Below, in pieces: positions 1-11,646 of a DNA stretch of 64,000 nt (positions within the stretch are counted from its first letter, which is position 1; each line of letters starts with the position of its first letter). The notes below the pieces were generated by a model that saw only the letters and a list, made by a program, of their open reading frames with translations, was not told where the DNA came from and did no database searches. The position numbers were made by a program, and so were the translations under genes. The DNA comes from Centrapalus pauciflorus. Taxonomy: Eukaryota; Streptophyta; Magnoliopsida; Asterales; Asteraceae. The stretch lies in assembly GCA_020465985.1 (NCBI GenBank), contig JAANYP010003247.1, positions 1 to 64,000 on the forward strand. The letters run 5' to 3'.

Positions 1-1379
1 CCTAGAAATTAAGGATAAAAAAGGCACAGAAAATGTTGTTGCCGATCATTTATCAAGGTTTCACTTAATCCCAACAAACTCAATTGATCAAATCAGGGAC
101 TCCTTCCCTGATGAAGAATTATTATCTGTATCTAAAATTCTCTGGTTTGCAAATTTAGTTAACTATTTCGTAACAGGAAGATTGTCAAAGCACTGGAACC
201 CACAACAGAGAAAATATTTCTATGCTCAAACAAGGCAATACATTTGGGATGAGCTTGATCTATTTAAATTAGGAGGAGATCAAATTATAAGATGATGTGT
301 CCCTAACTCGGAACATGATGATATTCTTAAACACTGCCATGCATATGCATGCGGTGGCCATTTCAGTGCAATGAAAACTGGCCACCGAATACTACAGTGT
401 GAGTTTTTCTGGCCCACAATATTTAAGGATGCCTACGAGTTTGTTAAGGGATGCACAAGATGCCAGCAAACTGGTGGCATCGCAAAAAAGGATGAAATTC
501 CTATGACCCCGATATTAATTGTCAAAATATTTGATGTATGGGGCATCGATTTTTGGGAGCTTTCCCTAAATAATTTGGATTTGAATACATCTTAGTGGCA
601 GTAGATTATGTTTCCAAATGGGTGGAAGAAGAAGCTACATGCACTAATGATAACCTGGTTGTGTGTAAATTTGTTAAAAGAAATATCTTTGCACGACACG
701 ATATTCCAAGGGCTATCATCACTGACGGAGGCTCACATTTTAATAATCAGCATTTCGCTAAACTCCTTAAGTAGTATGGAGTTTACCATAGAATAGCAAC
801 GCCTTATCATCCGCAAACCAGCGGACAAGTCGAGATCTCTAATAGAGAGATCAAGAGATTCCTTGAAAAAATTGTCAGACCTGATCGTAAAGATTGGTCA
901 TAAAACTTAAAGGATGCTTTGTGGGCATACAGAACCGCATTTAACTCACCACTCGGTATGTCCCCTTATCGGCTTGTTTATGGTAAGCTTTGCCACCTTC
1001 CAGTGGAATTAGAACACCGAGCTCTATGGGCAATCAAAACACAAATTTTAACTTACATGATGCCGGTGTTGATAGGAAATTCCAATTGAACGAATTGGAA
1101 GAAATTCGTAGAGAAGCCTAAGAAAGCGCAAGAATTTATAAAGAGAAAACTAAAGTTTTCCACGACAAAATGCTTAAAAATAAAATATTTACGAAAGAAA
1201 ATAAAGTTTGGTTATTTAATGCAAGACTTAGACTATTTCCTGGTAAATTAAAGAGTAAATGGACAGGTCCATACGTTGTAACTAATACCTACCCACACGG
1301 TGCGGTAGAAATAAAGGACCTAAATGGTGGTTAGCCATTCAAAGTCAACGAACATAGACTTAAATTATATGTTCAATGA
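1..1379 (+). pseudogene. Athila-type Ty3/gypsy pol, 3' part (RNase H end and integrase), degenerate
   Basis: The reading begins inside the RNase H C-terminus (GTENVVADHLSR). It continues into the integrase zinc-binding region (HCHAYACGGHFS, then CTRCQQTGG) and the catalytic core (VWGIDF; IPRAIITDGGSHF; YHPQTSGQVEISNREIK), ending with LKLYVQ and a stop at 1377-1379. The GGHFSAMKT and IFDVWGIDF wording is characteristic of the Athila/Tat branch of plant Ty3/gypsy elements. The frame is broken by several stops (for example near 295, at 595-597, near 770 and 901) and by frameshifts, so no functional integrase can be made. The 5' part lies outside the window. The pol end is followed by the two accessory-ORF cassettes and the 3' LTR of what appears to be the same element. 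Confidence 0.88.
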
Positions 1380-1454
1380 GCCACCAATGATATGTTAGTA
1401 TCTGAACTCATCAGACTACAAGATCTTAAGGTTAATTAGTTAGTTTAGGAGCAG

Positions 1455-1503
1455 TACGTCTGGCTGAAGACGTAAAACTTAGCGCTTTCTGGGAGGCAAC
1501 CCA
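1455..1503 (+). other. Post-pol stem-loop and GGGAGGCAACCC motif
   Basis: A short inverted repeat (TACGTC at 1455-1460, GACGTA at 1469-1474) is followed by AGCGCTT and GGGAGGCAACCC. Similar blocks are familiar to me downstream of pol in other plant Athila-like elements; that is recollection, not a search. It lies about 75 bp after the pol stop and may form RNA structure. Its function is unknown. Confidence 0.5.
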
Positions 1504-1582
1504 AAGTATTTTGATTATTTGAATTTAATTGTTTTTAGTATTTTGTGTGTTAAATTGCTTATTTGTGTTACTTGTGTGTACC

Positions 1583-1622
1583 CAATTAAGTTGGGGAGGA
1601 TTCGTCCTCCTAAACTTAATTG
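1583..1622 (+). promoter_or_regulatory. Purine tract inside a 40-nt hairpin (start of cassette 1)
   Basis: The purine-rich tract TTGGGGAGGA (1591-1600) sits in a long inverted repeat. Arm CAATTAAGTT (1583-1592) pairs with AACTTAATTG (1613-1622), and the inner stem GGAGGA pairs with TCCTCC around a TTCG loop (1601-1604). The same tract recurs at 3985-3995 and, as TTGGGGAGAT, immediately before the 3' LTR at 7389. It resembles a polypurine tract (second-strand primer) duplicated inside the element. Confidence 0.6.
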
Positions 1623-2428
1623 AGTTTAGATTTAGGTTTTTAATTAAATAATAGGACCCCACATCAGAAAATAAAAATTTAACACGTAGCAGAACTATTT
1701 TGACCTGATAATACGAGCGTAAGTTATGGAGAATACCCGCATAATTTTAAAAATTAAAGAATTAGGGTTTTGAGACTAGTGCACGGCCCAGATCATGAAT
1801 CCGGAGGCCTGGGTGCAGGGGGCGCAGGCCTGCGCTGGCCCTGCAGCCCGACGCGCCTAAAATCTTATAAAAACACTGCTGATCATCCCAATAACCCTAA
1901 AACCCTAATTCAAGTTCTAGGAAAACGGCGACTTCGATTTTCTAAGCCTAAAAACCTTCAAAAATTCGTCTTTTTACGTCAAATATTCAATCTGGCGTTA
2001 CTTCTTCTCAAAGATTAGCAAGGTATACTCCCTATAACCCCTTTAGCTTCATTCTACGCTAGTTTTGTATAGGTTTATCATGCATGCATGGGTTGAGGTT
2101 CTGGGAGTTACATGATTTTTATTGAAAAAAAGGGTTATTAATAATTTTCTAATACTTATATAAAATTTATTTTTGCAAAAGTTTTGTAAAAATTATGGTT
2201 TTTTCCATTCTTATTAGATTTTGAAAGTTTTTATCTAAAAGGTTATGCGTTTATTGTTAAAATATTTAATTATTAAAGTTTATGCATTTGATAGGGTTAG
2301 ATTGGGCTCACATTGTTGTGAGACTTAGGATTAGTTTATTTATTAATGAGAAAGGGTGTTTAAATTTCATGCATCATTTACGCAGAAACCCCATTTTTAT
2401 AATCCTTTGTCTTTGCATTTATTATTAG
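1623..2428 (+). promoter_or_regulatory. Cassette 1 leader: TATA-like box and candidate intron
   Basis: The stretch has no coding capacity. It contains the palindrome GCGCAGGCCTGCGC (1822-1835), then TATAAAAA (1866-1873), then ACCCTAA-type sequence and a transcript-like exon. A good donor AG|GTATAC is at 2021-2028 and an acceptor TTATTATTAG ends at 2428, directly against the ATG of ORF A. The inferred intron is 2023-2428 (406 nt). Cassette 2 has the same order of parts, and the 3' LTR carries the same palindrome. This is inferred from sequence pattern only; no transcript evidence is available. Confidence 0.5.
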
Positions 2429-3661
2429 ATGTCAACCCAATTCCACGCAAACAGTAACCGTTCCGTAAATTCCCAAAAGCCTAGGATAAGAATCCACGAC
2501 CCTAAGAACGTCCGCTTTGAGAAATCCCTCAATGCGGAGTTCCTGGAATTCCCCCAAATACCAAATAATGGAAAACCCCCTAGGTTTCTCATAGAGCGTA
2601 CCCTGAAAGAGTTTAACTTTGATGATTTCGAGATCATTGAGTCATTTGAGCGTCTGGGATGGGCTAGGGCTGTCATGTGAGAATTACCATATATCCATAC
2701 TAGTTTAATCCAACAGTGGTTTTCCACGATGCGTAGGATTGAAAAATCTGAGGATCATGATTTCGAATTAGTGGGGATGGTGGGGAACAAAGAGGCGTTA
2801 ATTTCTAGAGAAAAATTCTATAATGAATTTTTAATTAACAGTGAGACACCTCGTCTTAAGGTTAATAAGTGGACTAATCAATGGGATCACATGATAGCGA
2901 CCATTTTTGGAATTCCTATTAGAACTGCCCGGACTTGCACCGCCTTCAATAGAGGTGATTTATGCCCCTTAACCAAGGTCATGTGGAAGCTTGTTATTTT
3001 TCACATATTTCCGCATCACCAAGACACCACATACGTGAGACCACAAGAAATCCTCCTAGTTCAAGCATTAATGACCGGATACCCAACCGTGTCTCTAGGA
3101 TACATTATTATGCAGAATTTGTGGGAGTGTCATATCTTAGGTCAAGGGATAAATTACCCTCATTGTTGAATACTAACTGAATTGTTCTTCATAGAAAAGA
3201 ATGTGTCTGAGGAGTTGCCCATAAGGATCCTTAACCCGAATACCACATGGTTTACAAGGATTATTATGATAGGGTTGGTTTTTAAGCGTACTGAAAGAGG
3301 TTTCAAAATTCGTTGTCCTAAATCTGCTAAAGTGACCCAAATCCCTTTCAAAGCCCCTGAACCCGTGCTTGAAGGACAAACTAATAAGGGAAAAGCTAGA
3401 ATGGAAGTCGACGAAGAAGATCAGAGGCCATGGAAGAGGTCCAAGACTGTTGATATCGTTTGGGATCAAGTGCATAAGCTGAGGGAGATTGTTGGAGACT
3501 TGGTGAACACAAACAATGTGTTACTTAAAGAGATTCAGACACTTCAGGAAAATCAAAAGAAGAACGATCAACTATTTCAAACGCATTCGGACTGGCTCAC
3601 CAATCTCCAGATCACTGTCGGAGAATTAGAAGAAATCGTCGCACCTCCGGCAGAATGTTGA
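2429..3661 (+). pseudogene. Athila accessory ORF A (env position), two in-frame TGA stops
   Basis: A single frame of 410 codons runs from the ATG at 2429 to the TGA at 3659-3661. It is interrupted only by TGA at 2678-2680 and 3167-3169. Recognisable segments are LGWARAVM, then IHTSLIQQWFSTM, DFELVGMVG, LCPLTKVMWKLVIFHIFP and a C-terminal helical, probably coiled-coil region (QVHKLREIVGDLVNTNNVLL). No signal peptide or transmembrane segment is visible, so calling it an envelope is unsupported. It resembles the 'putative plant transposon protein / Athila ORF-1' type and aligns by eye with ORF B downstream and with the N-domain of the copia ORF3 at 27046. The start was chosen because the acceptor AG abuts this ATG, as in ORF B. 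Function is unknown. Confidence 0.65.
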
Positions 3662-3984
3662 TTTTACTATTTGAGTATTGTGGTTTACTTATGTGTGATA
3701 AAAATTTAAGTTTGGTTTGAATTTGTTTCTGATGTGATGATTTGTTTGTTTGGTTTGTTTATTTAATTTTATCTGGATTGTAATCGTACTTTATCTTTAT
3801 TTTTATTTTTAAAAGTGTGACGTTTTTATTATAAGTTAAATATTATAAAAGTTGAATTTTGTTTGTTTATTATTTGTTTGTTTAAATTTAATTGTTATGA
3901 ATTAGGAATATGTACCGATCTATCTCACTATGTTCTTAACCGATAAATTATATTTGATGTGACGAGGACGTCACAAAAATCTAC
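3662..3984 (+). other. Spacer after ORF A, no gene seen
   Basis: T-rich non-coding sequence between the ORF A stop and the second purine tract. It resembles a 3' untranslated region. No ORF or repeat unit is recognised. Confidence 0.5.
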
Positions 3985-4957
3985 GTTGGGGAGGATATGT
4001 TATAACGATAAGATTAATTAATTTAGCCCACACAAAAAAATTTTAGGCTATATTTTATATCAAAAATTAGAGAGATTTACAGCCCCGCGTTCCAAAACAG
4101 TAAAAAATGAAATATCAGCAGTGTTGGGCGCAGGCCTGCGTTGGCCCTGCATCCCATCGAGTTTAAAATGCAGATTCAAGCCTCACTTTGTCATTTCCAC
4201 AACCCTAGAACTTTAGGCTACGCATGGTGGGCGGCTCCCTTCGAAAAAACCTTACTTTTGTGCCCAAAATTTGCAAATTTAAGCCCCAAAACACCTACAT
4301 TTTCATAAATATCAAAGATCTATGCTAGAAATCACCTCTTTGTGGATAGTTTCATCCATTTTGAAGATTTTTGGGGGAAGAAAGTGGTGAAGAAAAAATC
4401 TAGATTTATACCAAGTTAAGCTTCCAATCACTAAGGTTAGTGTTTTTATTAAGTAATTGCAACTTATTTCATACGTTTTGAGCAAAAATAAAAGCTTGAG
4501 CTTCATGGACATCAATGGAGTTTTCATGGTGATATTGACTTTTTAGAGTCAAAGTATGTGAAATTGCATGAATTTAATGATAACCTTGATATATGTTTGA
4601 TGAGATATGTGTTTATTTGCAAAGTGTGTTAATTTGCCATGGTTAATTTCTAAAAATTAATTTGGATATATAAAGTTGGTTTCCTAAATGTGCATACATT
4701 GTTAAAATTATAAAACTTGGGTGATTAGCTAAATAATTAATTTTATGTGCTAAATGGATTTTATTGAAATATGATATATCTTTAGTGCTTAAAAAAATGG
4801 CAAATTATAGACTATATATATGGGATGCAAAATTTGAGCGTAAAAGAATTTATATATAGATGCATCTTTAAAGTTAGCATAATTGTGTAAAATGCAATTA
4901 TAGGTTACATTACTTGATTTATCTCATACATATTGTGGTTGGTGACACAAATTGTAG
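3985..4957 (+). promoter_or_regulatory. Cassette 2 leader: purine tract, palindrome, candidate intron
   Basis: It begins with GTTGGGGAGGA (3985-3995), as in cassette 1. The palindrome remnant GCGCAGGCCTGCG is at 4128-4140, followed by TTGGCCCTGCATCCC, which aligns with CTGGCCCTGCAGCCC at the same place in cassette 1. A donor-like CTAAG|GTTAG is at 4431-4440 and the acceptor TTGTAG ends at 4957, right before the ORF B ATG, giving a candidate 522-nt intron (4436-4957). The matched layout supports duplication of a whole leader-plus-ORF cassette. Alternatively, 3996 onward could be a diverged LTR from another Athila copy. Confidence 0.5.
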
Positions 4958-5919
4958 ATGTCGAGGAGAACGAGACAAAGAACTCAAAATGTCAACATAC
5001 CAATAGATTGGTCTACGAACCTCTTATTATCCCAACACCCTGAAAATGTTAGGACGCACTTATTTTTATACAGAAAATATTCGAATAAAGTGTTGGCTGA
5101 AAAGAGGGTTAAGAGTAGTGATTTTGAGGACTATGGGATCTCATACCTTTTTGACTATTTAGGGTGGGAAAATGTGCTTTAGTTAGGCGGCCCCAATATT
5201 TATCAGGCCGATGTGGTTGAGTGGATAACTACCCTATGGAGGGAGACGGGTCATTCACCAAACGACTTTAGATTGATAGGTACCGTCCATGGTAGGGACG
5301 TGGCAATGGATGTGCAAATCCTTCGCCATGTATATAATTTAGATACGGGGGTAGGCCATGAAGGGTCTAACCAGCGGGGATATGAGTATAAGAATGAGGC
5401 CCAGTTGGCCTTTACTGACATGACTTGGTTTGGGGAGTAGACAGAGCAAGTGAGTAGAGTTTTTATTCCATCTATTTTAGAACCTGACTCCTCCACTTCC
5501 TATAGCCGCAAGGCTTTGTCTCTGAGGTGTAAGGTGCTTCACAGATTATTGTGAACAACATCTTGCCTCATGATAGTGACCTGACTAAGGTCGGATATAG
5601 TGATATCACGGTCCTTCACGCCCTTCTTAAGGGTAAGCCCAGACTATCCTTTGCATGGACAATTATGAATGATTTATGGGCTAAGTAAGATACGAGAGAG
5701 AGAGAGAGGACAATCATCCCCAATGCTTGGTTGATCTCTATGTTCCTCGAGAGGACGAGTTCACTTTCGCCCGATTCCCTGCTTTCCCCCATTTCAGCGA
5801 CATTCATTACGGCCGTCATGTTCTCTACCTTGATTTTTATGGAAGTTGACGAAGGGTTCGAGATATTCGACAAAGAGACAAATGATTCGTATATCAAGGA
5901 CGACACTGAGGATAAGAGG

Positions 5920-5953
<34 letters not shown>

Positions 5954-6522
5954 GAGAAGGCCGCCAATGAGGCGAGAGGTCGGCACGAAGAGCCGAACCT
6001 AGGGGTGTCTACCTCGCGCAATCGAGGTACTGACGGTTTTGATTTTGACCGCATGATGAGGCAGATATAGGACATAGCAGTGGGTCAGGGTGAGTTCCGA
6101 GAGGATGTGACCCAGAGATTAGATGAGATGAATGGGCGTATGACCCATATTTATGATAGGGTCGATCACTTGTCGGGTCGGGTAGATAAGCTGCAGGACA
6201 GACAGAGAGCCCTGGCATACCAAAATGCCTATTACCAGCACCATAACTGGGCATATTAGGAGGGAGTCCGACATCACGAGGACTCCGTAGCCGGTATGCC
6301 ATATCAGTCCTATGAGGATTACACGATGCCCAATTACCAGGCCTACAACCCTTCCGTGGATACTTATCAGCGCTATCCGGCGCATGGCAGTCAAGACCTC
6401 CCAGACCTGATGCCTCCTAACTTTTTCCGCCGACTGCACAGTTCACCACCGGCCAGAACCCATATACCGACTTTTTCGACAACGTCTTCGGTCCTCCTCC
6501 GCCGCCTCCTCTATTTGAATGA
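4958..6522 (+). pseudogene. Athila accessory ORF B (env position), degenerate
   Basis: The ATG at 4958 follows an acceptor AG. In-frame stops occur at 5180-5182 and 5438-5440, and frameshifts follow. Segments include YLFDYLGWENVL, IYQADVVEWITT, DFRLIGTVHGRD and LRHVYNL, then a poorly conserved middle with GA microsatellites (5693-5709, 5922-5955). Next comes a Tyr/Gln/Pro-rich tail (YQNAYYQHHNWAY; SYEDYTMPNYQAYNPS) and a likely C-terminus ending GPPPPPPLFE with TGA at 6520-6522. ORF B shares the block LGW...Y...V.EW..T...F.LIGTV.G with ORF A and with the copia ORF3, but it is a diverged paralogue, not a recent copy. No transmembrane segment is visible. Confidence 0.6.
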
Positions 6523-7386
6523 TCGGGTACTATCCTTCCTTATTCTTTACTTTTCTGTCTTTTATTTTATATTAGTTGTAATGCATTTAATTTCTTTATC
6601 GTAATTTTCATTTATTTTTAGTTCTTAGCCGAGTCCTTTTTAGAGTTTATAATGTTTATATAGTCTGTCATTTTTTCCCCAATCGAGTCTTGTTTGCCGA
6701 TCAGGCCGTGGAATGATGATAAATAGAGAATACATGTGCGAGGGAATTGGCTAGTGTTGATTGGATATTTTATAATTAAGAAAAGAGTCGTAATAATAAT
6801 TAAAACTTTTGCCATGTAAAATGAATTCAAGAACGTTAAAATTTATTTGGGCTTAAATGTAAGTAATGTGTCAAAAGATTTTGGAAACCCATGCAATAAG
6901 GGGGAGAACTTAATCATGTTTTAGCCTCAAAAGTGAGTTAATTGTAGTCTAGATAGTTGGGGAAACTAAGTCCGTAGGGGTACCATTCATGCCTAATCCC
7001 CTAAAACCAATTGGTTTGGGAGTGGTTGACCGAAATCTCGTTACATGGACCATCTAGCTAATCTAGTTGAAAAGAAAATAGATAGAAACATGGTATTAAA
7101 AAAAAGTTGTCGTAAACATGCAAAGAGGAAAAGATGGTCGAAAGACCCACATGTTTTAAGTATTGTAACCTTGAGCTAAAAGGGTATATCCAAGAGTGAG
7201 ATGCATAATATTAATTCTAAGGGAAGTATATTTTAACTGAAAACGTCTTCAATTTACATGATAAAATTTTATTGCATTAGTGCGAAGGCTAGCTTAACAT
7301 AAAATTGCTAGAGTCACTGCTAATACATGCTCGTGACATAGTTAGTTCTGATTCCAAAAGCTTGTTCGGGGACGACCAAGAGTTAA
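6523..7386 (+). other. Spacer between ORF B and 3' LTR, no gene seen
   Basis: About 860 bp of AT-rich sequence with no coding signal. It contains GGGGGAGAAC (6900-6909) and several G-rich runs, and leads to the polypurine tract before the LTR. It is most simply the 3' untranslated part of the Athila element. Confidence 0.5.
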
Positions 7387-7398
7387 GTTGGGGAGATT
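7387..7398 (+). promoter_or_regulatory. Polypurine tract of the Athila element
   Basis: GTTGGGGAGATT lies immediately 5' of the TGATGAGTC start of the LTR. This position and composition are those of a plus-strand primer for reverse transcription. Confidence 0.65.
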
Positions 7399-8519
7399 TG
7401 ATGAGTCTATAATTTATATGGTTTCAGAATCATTTTATGATCATTTTAATCACCGATACTTCGTAAATCCATAGTATTACTCCAAGTTTGTGTTTCAGGG
7501 CCAAGATGTTAAAAGAAAGCTTCTCGAGAAAATTCAGAGCAAATCGAGCCGAAAGGGGCGCAGGCCTGCGCCACCATGCGATCCCCAACAGAACAATTCC
7601 CGCTGTCCAGATACATTCCAACGTATACCAGGTAATCCAAGCCGCACCCGGCAGCAGGGGGGCGCAGGCCTGCGCCTGGCCTGTGCTGGGACAGCGCAAA
7701 AACGCGTTTTCCAGCCTGTTAAACCCTAATCTCGACTCCTCTATCAATAGAGGTCGAGGGCAGCCTTGGAGAAGAGTCCCAACGTGTGTGAAAGAGTTGG
7801 CGAAGCCCTGCCGGAGTGGATCTGCGATACGAAAATGAAGGCGGCGATTCGCAAGCTACGAGATGTCTCAGATCTATGATTTTGAAGAGCATACGATGAG
7901 CGGCTAATCCCATTAGCCGTTTGCGGAGGATCTACGGCTCAGTTTACTCTACTTTAATTTCTTATGTTTTGATGTATTCGTATTGATTGAGATCTATTAT
8001 GTGTATGCAAATGATAAGCATTCGGCTAGGATTATGATTGTATGTTTTGGTTGGTAAAAACAAGATAGTTTATCGTGGTATTATTATTTGTGACGAGTCC
8101 ATTAGATTAGGGATTAAGACAAGTAAAGAATATTTCATACGCTATGTAGATATTTATTGGTTAAAACATGTTTGAGTAATTTAGTCGCGCAATTAATTAT
8201 GTCTATGTGATTATTGCATGAAATTAGAGTAAGTAATACTTATGCTGTGGTGATCCCGTGAATGGTTATTCGTCTCTTGATTGTTTATTTGCTACATTAG
8301 TTATTTCGCCATTAATTTTATTTTAATTTTATTTACAAAGAAATAGAAAATCATTGATCTAAACAAATCATTCAAATACACATTTCATAATTTACAGAGC
8401 TTTCAATAAAACTGATAAGGCCAATTTCCAAACCCTAATTACAAACTCACTCCCTATGGATTCGACCCTTACTTCTCTAAGCTAAATAGTGGATATAAGG
8501 ATTAAATTTGCGGGTCACA
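7399..8519 (+). repeat. 3' LTR of the Athila element
   Basis: The LTR starts TGATGAGTCTATAATTTATA after the polypurine tract and ends at about GCGGGTCACA, where sequence matching the second family-B LTR resumes (ATCTCCTTGG at about 8539). It contains the palindrome GCGCAGGCCTGCGC twice (7558-7571 and 7662-7675). There is no second LTR in the window, so the right edge is approximate and the target duplication cannot be checked. Confidence 0.6.
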
Positions 8520-9148
8520 ACGACGGCCTGCCAATCAATCTCCTTGGTCGTAAGTTTAATTTATTTAGGTTTATGTTGTAGTTTAATTCACTAAATAATT
8601 CGGCCTTTATCATTCATAAATGAGACCCTTAAACTTAGTGTAGATGTGTCTAGTGTGTGACCCTGAGACTTCGTCTCGGGGTGGCGTTGGGAGATGGTGG
8701 CTACGCCTTCGGCCTTGGCCTTAGCCCTCTCGGCCATTGGCCTCGGTTCTTCGGTTCTTGGCTCAGTTTCATAGGACTCCGAGAATTGTGACTAGTGTGT
8801 GTGTTTAAGTCTATGACCCCGGGACTTATAGTCTCGGGGTGTGAAGGATTTAGAATTAACAGGCCATGGGTTTGTGAGTGTGTGTGAATGTAAGTTGTAG
8901 TAAGACTTTAGAATTTAGGCATGTGTTGTGTGTGATGATAAGCATATGACCCAATGACAAGTCTCGGGGTGGTCCACTTCTTGTCATACATCAAGTGAGC
9001 TTTTATAATGTGGATATCTAGGTGTGGTCTTTTATATAGATTAAAGGGCATGTATATGTTTAAGAGTGTGCATATGTTTCCTTGCATGTACATACATGAA
9101 ACAAATCACATGAAACATACAAATACATATACATACATACATACATGC

Positions 9149-9191
<43 letters not shown>

Positions 9192-9246
9192 TATAAGTTT
9201 ATAAAGTCAATGAATTAATCAGAAACATACAATTGACCTTAATATC
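8520..9246 (+). repeat. Family-B gypsy LTR, copy 1, left piece
   Basis: It aligns along its length with 48285-49110: shared CTCCTTGG, TTAGTGTAG, GTTGGGAGATGGTGGCTA, CATGGGTTTGTGAG, TTTATATAGATTAAAGG. It contains hairpins built on GACCCCGAGAC / GTCTCGGGGT (8660-8682, 8816-8840, and a weak one near 8945). The upstream part of the LTR is missing, apparently because the Athila element inserted here. The ATATC target duplication of the solo LTR lies at 9242-9246. Confidence 0.7.
9120..9193. repeat. ATAC/AT/AC microsatellite
   Basis: Consecutive runs of ATAC, AT and AC repeats within the family-B LTR. Ordinary simple sequence. Confidence 0.9.
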
Positions 9247-11646
9247 TGTAACAACCTAGCTTTTGACTTAACTTTAATTTTTGTTTTGATTTAATAATGT
9301 AATTTTATTACATAATTTGTATTGTAATTTTAATTAAGTAATGAAAATATATAATTAAGATAAAATATGTTAGTAATGATAAAAATGAAGATAAAATCTG
9401 TATTTAAATGAAAATCAGATGTTGAGGGACCAAATGTGTCAACATTCGAAAGTTTAGAAATAAAAGACCCAAAATCTTTGTTTTCTTTCATTTCATCATC
9501 TTGCAACTTCAAAACTCTCTCTCAATCTCACTCTAAAAATCTGCTGGAACATCAAGATTAGAAAAGGAATTCGTGAAATTAGCTAAAGATTATCAAGAAT
9601 CAGAAGAACATTAAGGTAATAAAACTAAATTTTAAGTTTTAGTTTGTATTTTTAAGAATTTAAATGTACAAATTCGGATTTATAATCTGTAAAAATTATT
9701 TTGCATGTTTGAAATGTTGGTTAGAAATCATGTAATGAAACCCATAAATGATTTAGAAACAGATATCGTAGCTTAAATCATCCAAAATAATCAAAAATAT
9801 GAGTTTTTATAAATTTTTATGTTCTTGAGAAAAATTCAACATTTTGGACAAATCTGGATGATTTAAAGTGTTTAATATAGGGAAAACAGTGTAGAAACAC
9901 CCCAAAATTGATAATATAACGTTGGATTTAATTGCATGTTAATATAAATTTAGTTTACTGAATTTTTGGAAAAACCCGTATGGGTCGACCTGCAAACCTG
10001 CAAGTCGACTCGGTGAGTCAACTATGGTGACTCGGCAAGTCGCCAAGAACACCATGAATTTCTCTTAAAATAACTAAGTATTGGATCTGAATTCGATTTA
10101 GATCCGAGTTCGGATGAGATCTGAATTCGGTTTGACCCGAGTTCGGATGAGATCCGAATTCGTTTATGACCCGAATTCGGATGGGCTAATCTCAGATCAT
10201 GATGCTTTTCGGATGTATGCGAATTCGACCAAAGATCCGAATTTCGGACCTCCACTCGCCGAGTCGCCTTAACCGACTCGCCGAGTCGGTCCCAGATGGT
10301 GCGGATTCGGATGTCATGTATATGATCCGAAATTAAGGCTGATAAACAACTTTTTAGATATGCTTTTATGACTTAATAAAAGATATAATTTAGCACCAAT
10401 ACATTCAATATTAAATGACATATAAGATATTTATATGTAAGTTTTGGGCATAAAATGCAATTGAAAAGATTATGAGTTATCAGAATCAAGTCAATGAAAT
10501 TCCAAAGATTAATAATGATATGATATGATAAATTCTTGACAGGTTCAGATAAATTCTGAACAAAGAGTTAAAGAATTAAAGATTTAAAGATTGAAAAGGC
10601 AAATCCAGAGTTTAGAAAGATTAGAGATAAAATCCTGAGATAACTCAGGTGGTGGATATAAATCTGCTTGATAAAGACTACAGAACCTGTGAGTTATAGA
10701 TATTCAGTTTTGCATGCTAGACTTCCAATTGAGACATATTGTTGATGATAGATTATTTGACATTCATACTTGCTCAGCTCGATTGTGACCTGTGCACACC
10801 ATGGTTCGGTGATGCCCTGTAGATCATGATAGCTATTTAACTTATCATTCCGCATGACATTGTATTACAGTTCATTTCAGATATTGCTATAAAATTATTG
10901 TTATCATGACATTGATTACTATGCTTTCCTTATTGATCGCATCTTTGACGTATTGATTCAGCTTAGCATGATTAGCCTTGTCGGTCTATTGTTCTAGACC
11001 TAGCTATGTCACCAGTTCTATTGAACTTGGTATTGATACTCCGATGTTCCCCCATGACGACCGCCGGTAGCTAGCCCAGCATGAGTGGATAGCTTCCACT
11101 AAAAGCGTGAGCGTGGGATGAACATCATCCGATTCTATGACTACTATGTCTCAATCATGAGTGGCTGTAGCGGCAGTCCAGACATATCACGCTTTGACCC
11201 ATGATTCGCTTGTTAATGCATGTAATCTGAAAATCTATATTCTCACTAAGCTTTGCTTATAGATGCTGTTTATATTTTTACAGGAAAAGACAAAGGAAAC
11301 TCACCTGCTTGACCTAGTTCTTAGGTCTTACAAGAATCAAGTTGAAGTTTTCATAGACCACTACTCAACAAATCCTAAGGTAATGATTGGCAAATGACAA
11401 TTGTGGTGGTCTAGGTAGATTTGATTTGAATGTATGATGACATGAATTAGATTAGTCTTGTGCCCTTTTTAAGGTTAATTTGTAAACTATAATCTGAATT
11501 AAAGTTGTATTAAACTTATCCTAATATTTTGTACTGTAATTTGAGATTCCGCAATATAATTACTCTATCTTAGTTATGATTGATATCGTGTTGCATGATA
11601 TGGGACCTAGACTCTGAGGACTGCCCCGTAAGGGGAGGTCTTCACA
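9247..11646 (+). mobile_element. Solo LTR of chromovirus family A
   Basis: The 2,400-bp repeat starts TGTAACAACCTAGC and ends GGGGAGGTCTTCACA. It is flanked by the identical 5-bp duplication ATATC (9242-9246, 11647-11651). Both ends and much of the body match, in the opposite orientation, the 2,261-bp 5' LTR at 43831-46091 (shared TGCCCCG.AAGGGGAGGTCTTCACA end and GTAGCGGCAG block). No internal region is present, so this is a solo LTR left by LTR-LTR recombination. It contains clustered GATCCGAATTCGG-like units at about 10080-10215. Confidence 0.88.

Noticed and set aside
1770..2018. 82-codon frame in the cassette 1 leader
   Set aside because: It overlaps the TATA-like box and palindrome, and the equivalent frame is not present in cassette 2.
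5690..5960. GA-rich segments as a coding Arg-Glu repeat domain
   Set aside because: They are GA microsatellites in a region of ORF B already out of frame.
9008..9196. 62-codon frame ending in Thr-His repeats
   Set aside because: Composition follows the AC/AT microsatellite; it lies in the family-B LTR.
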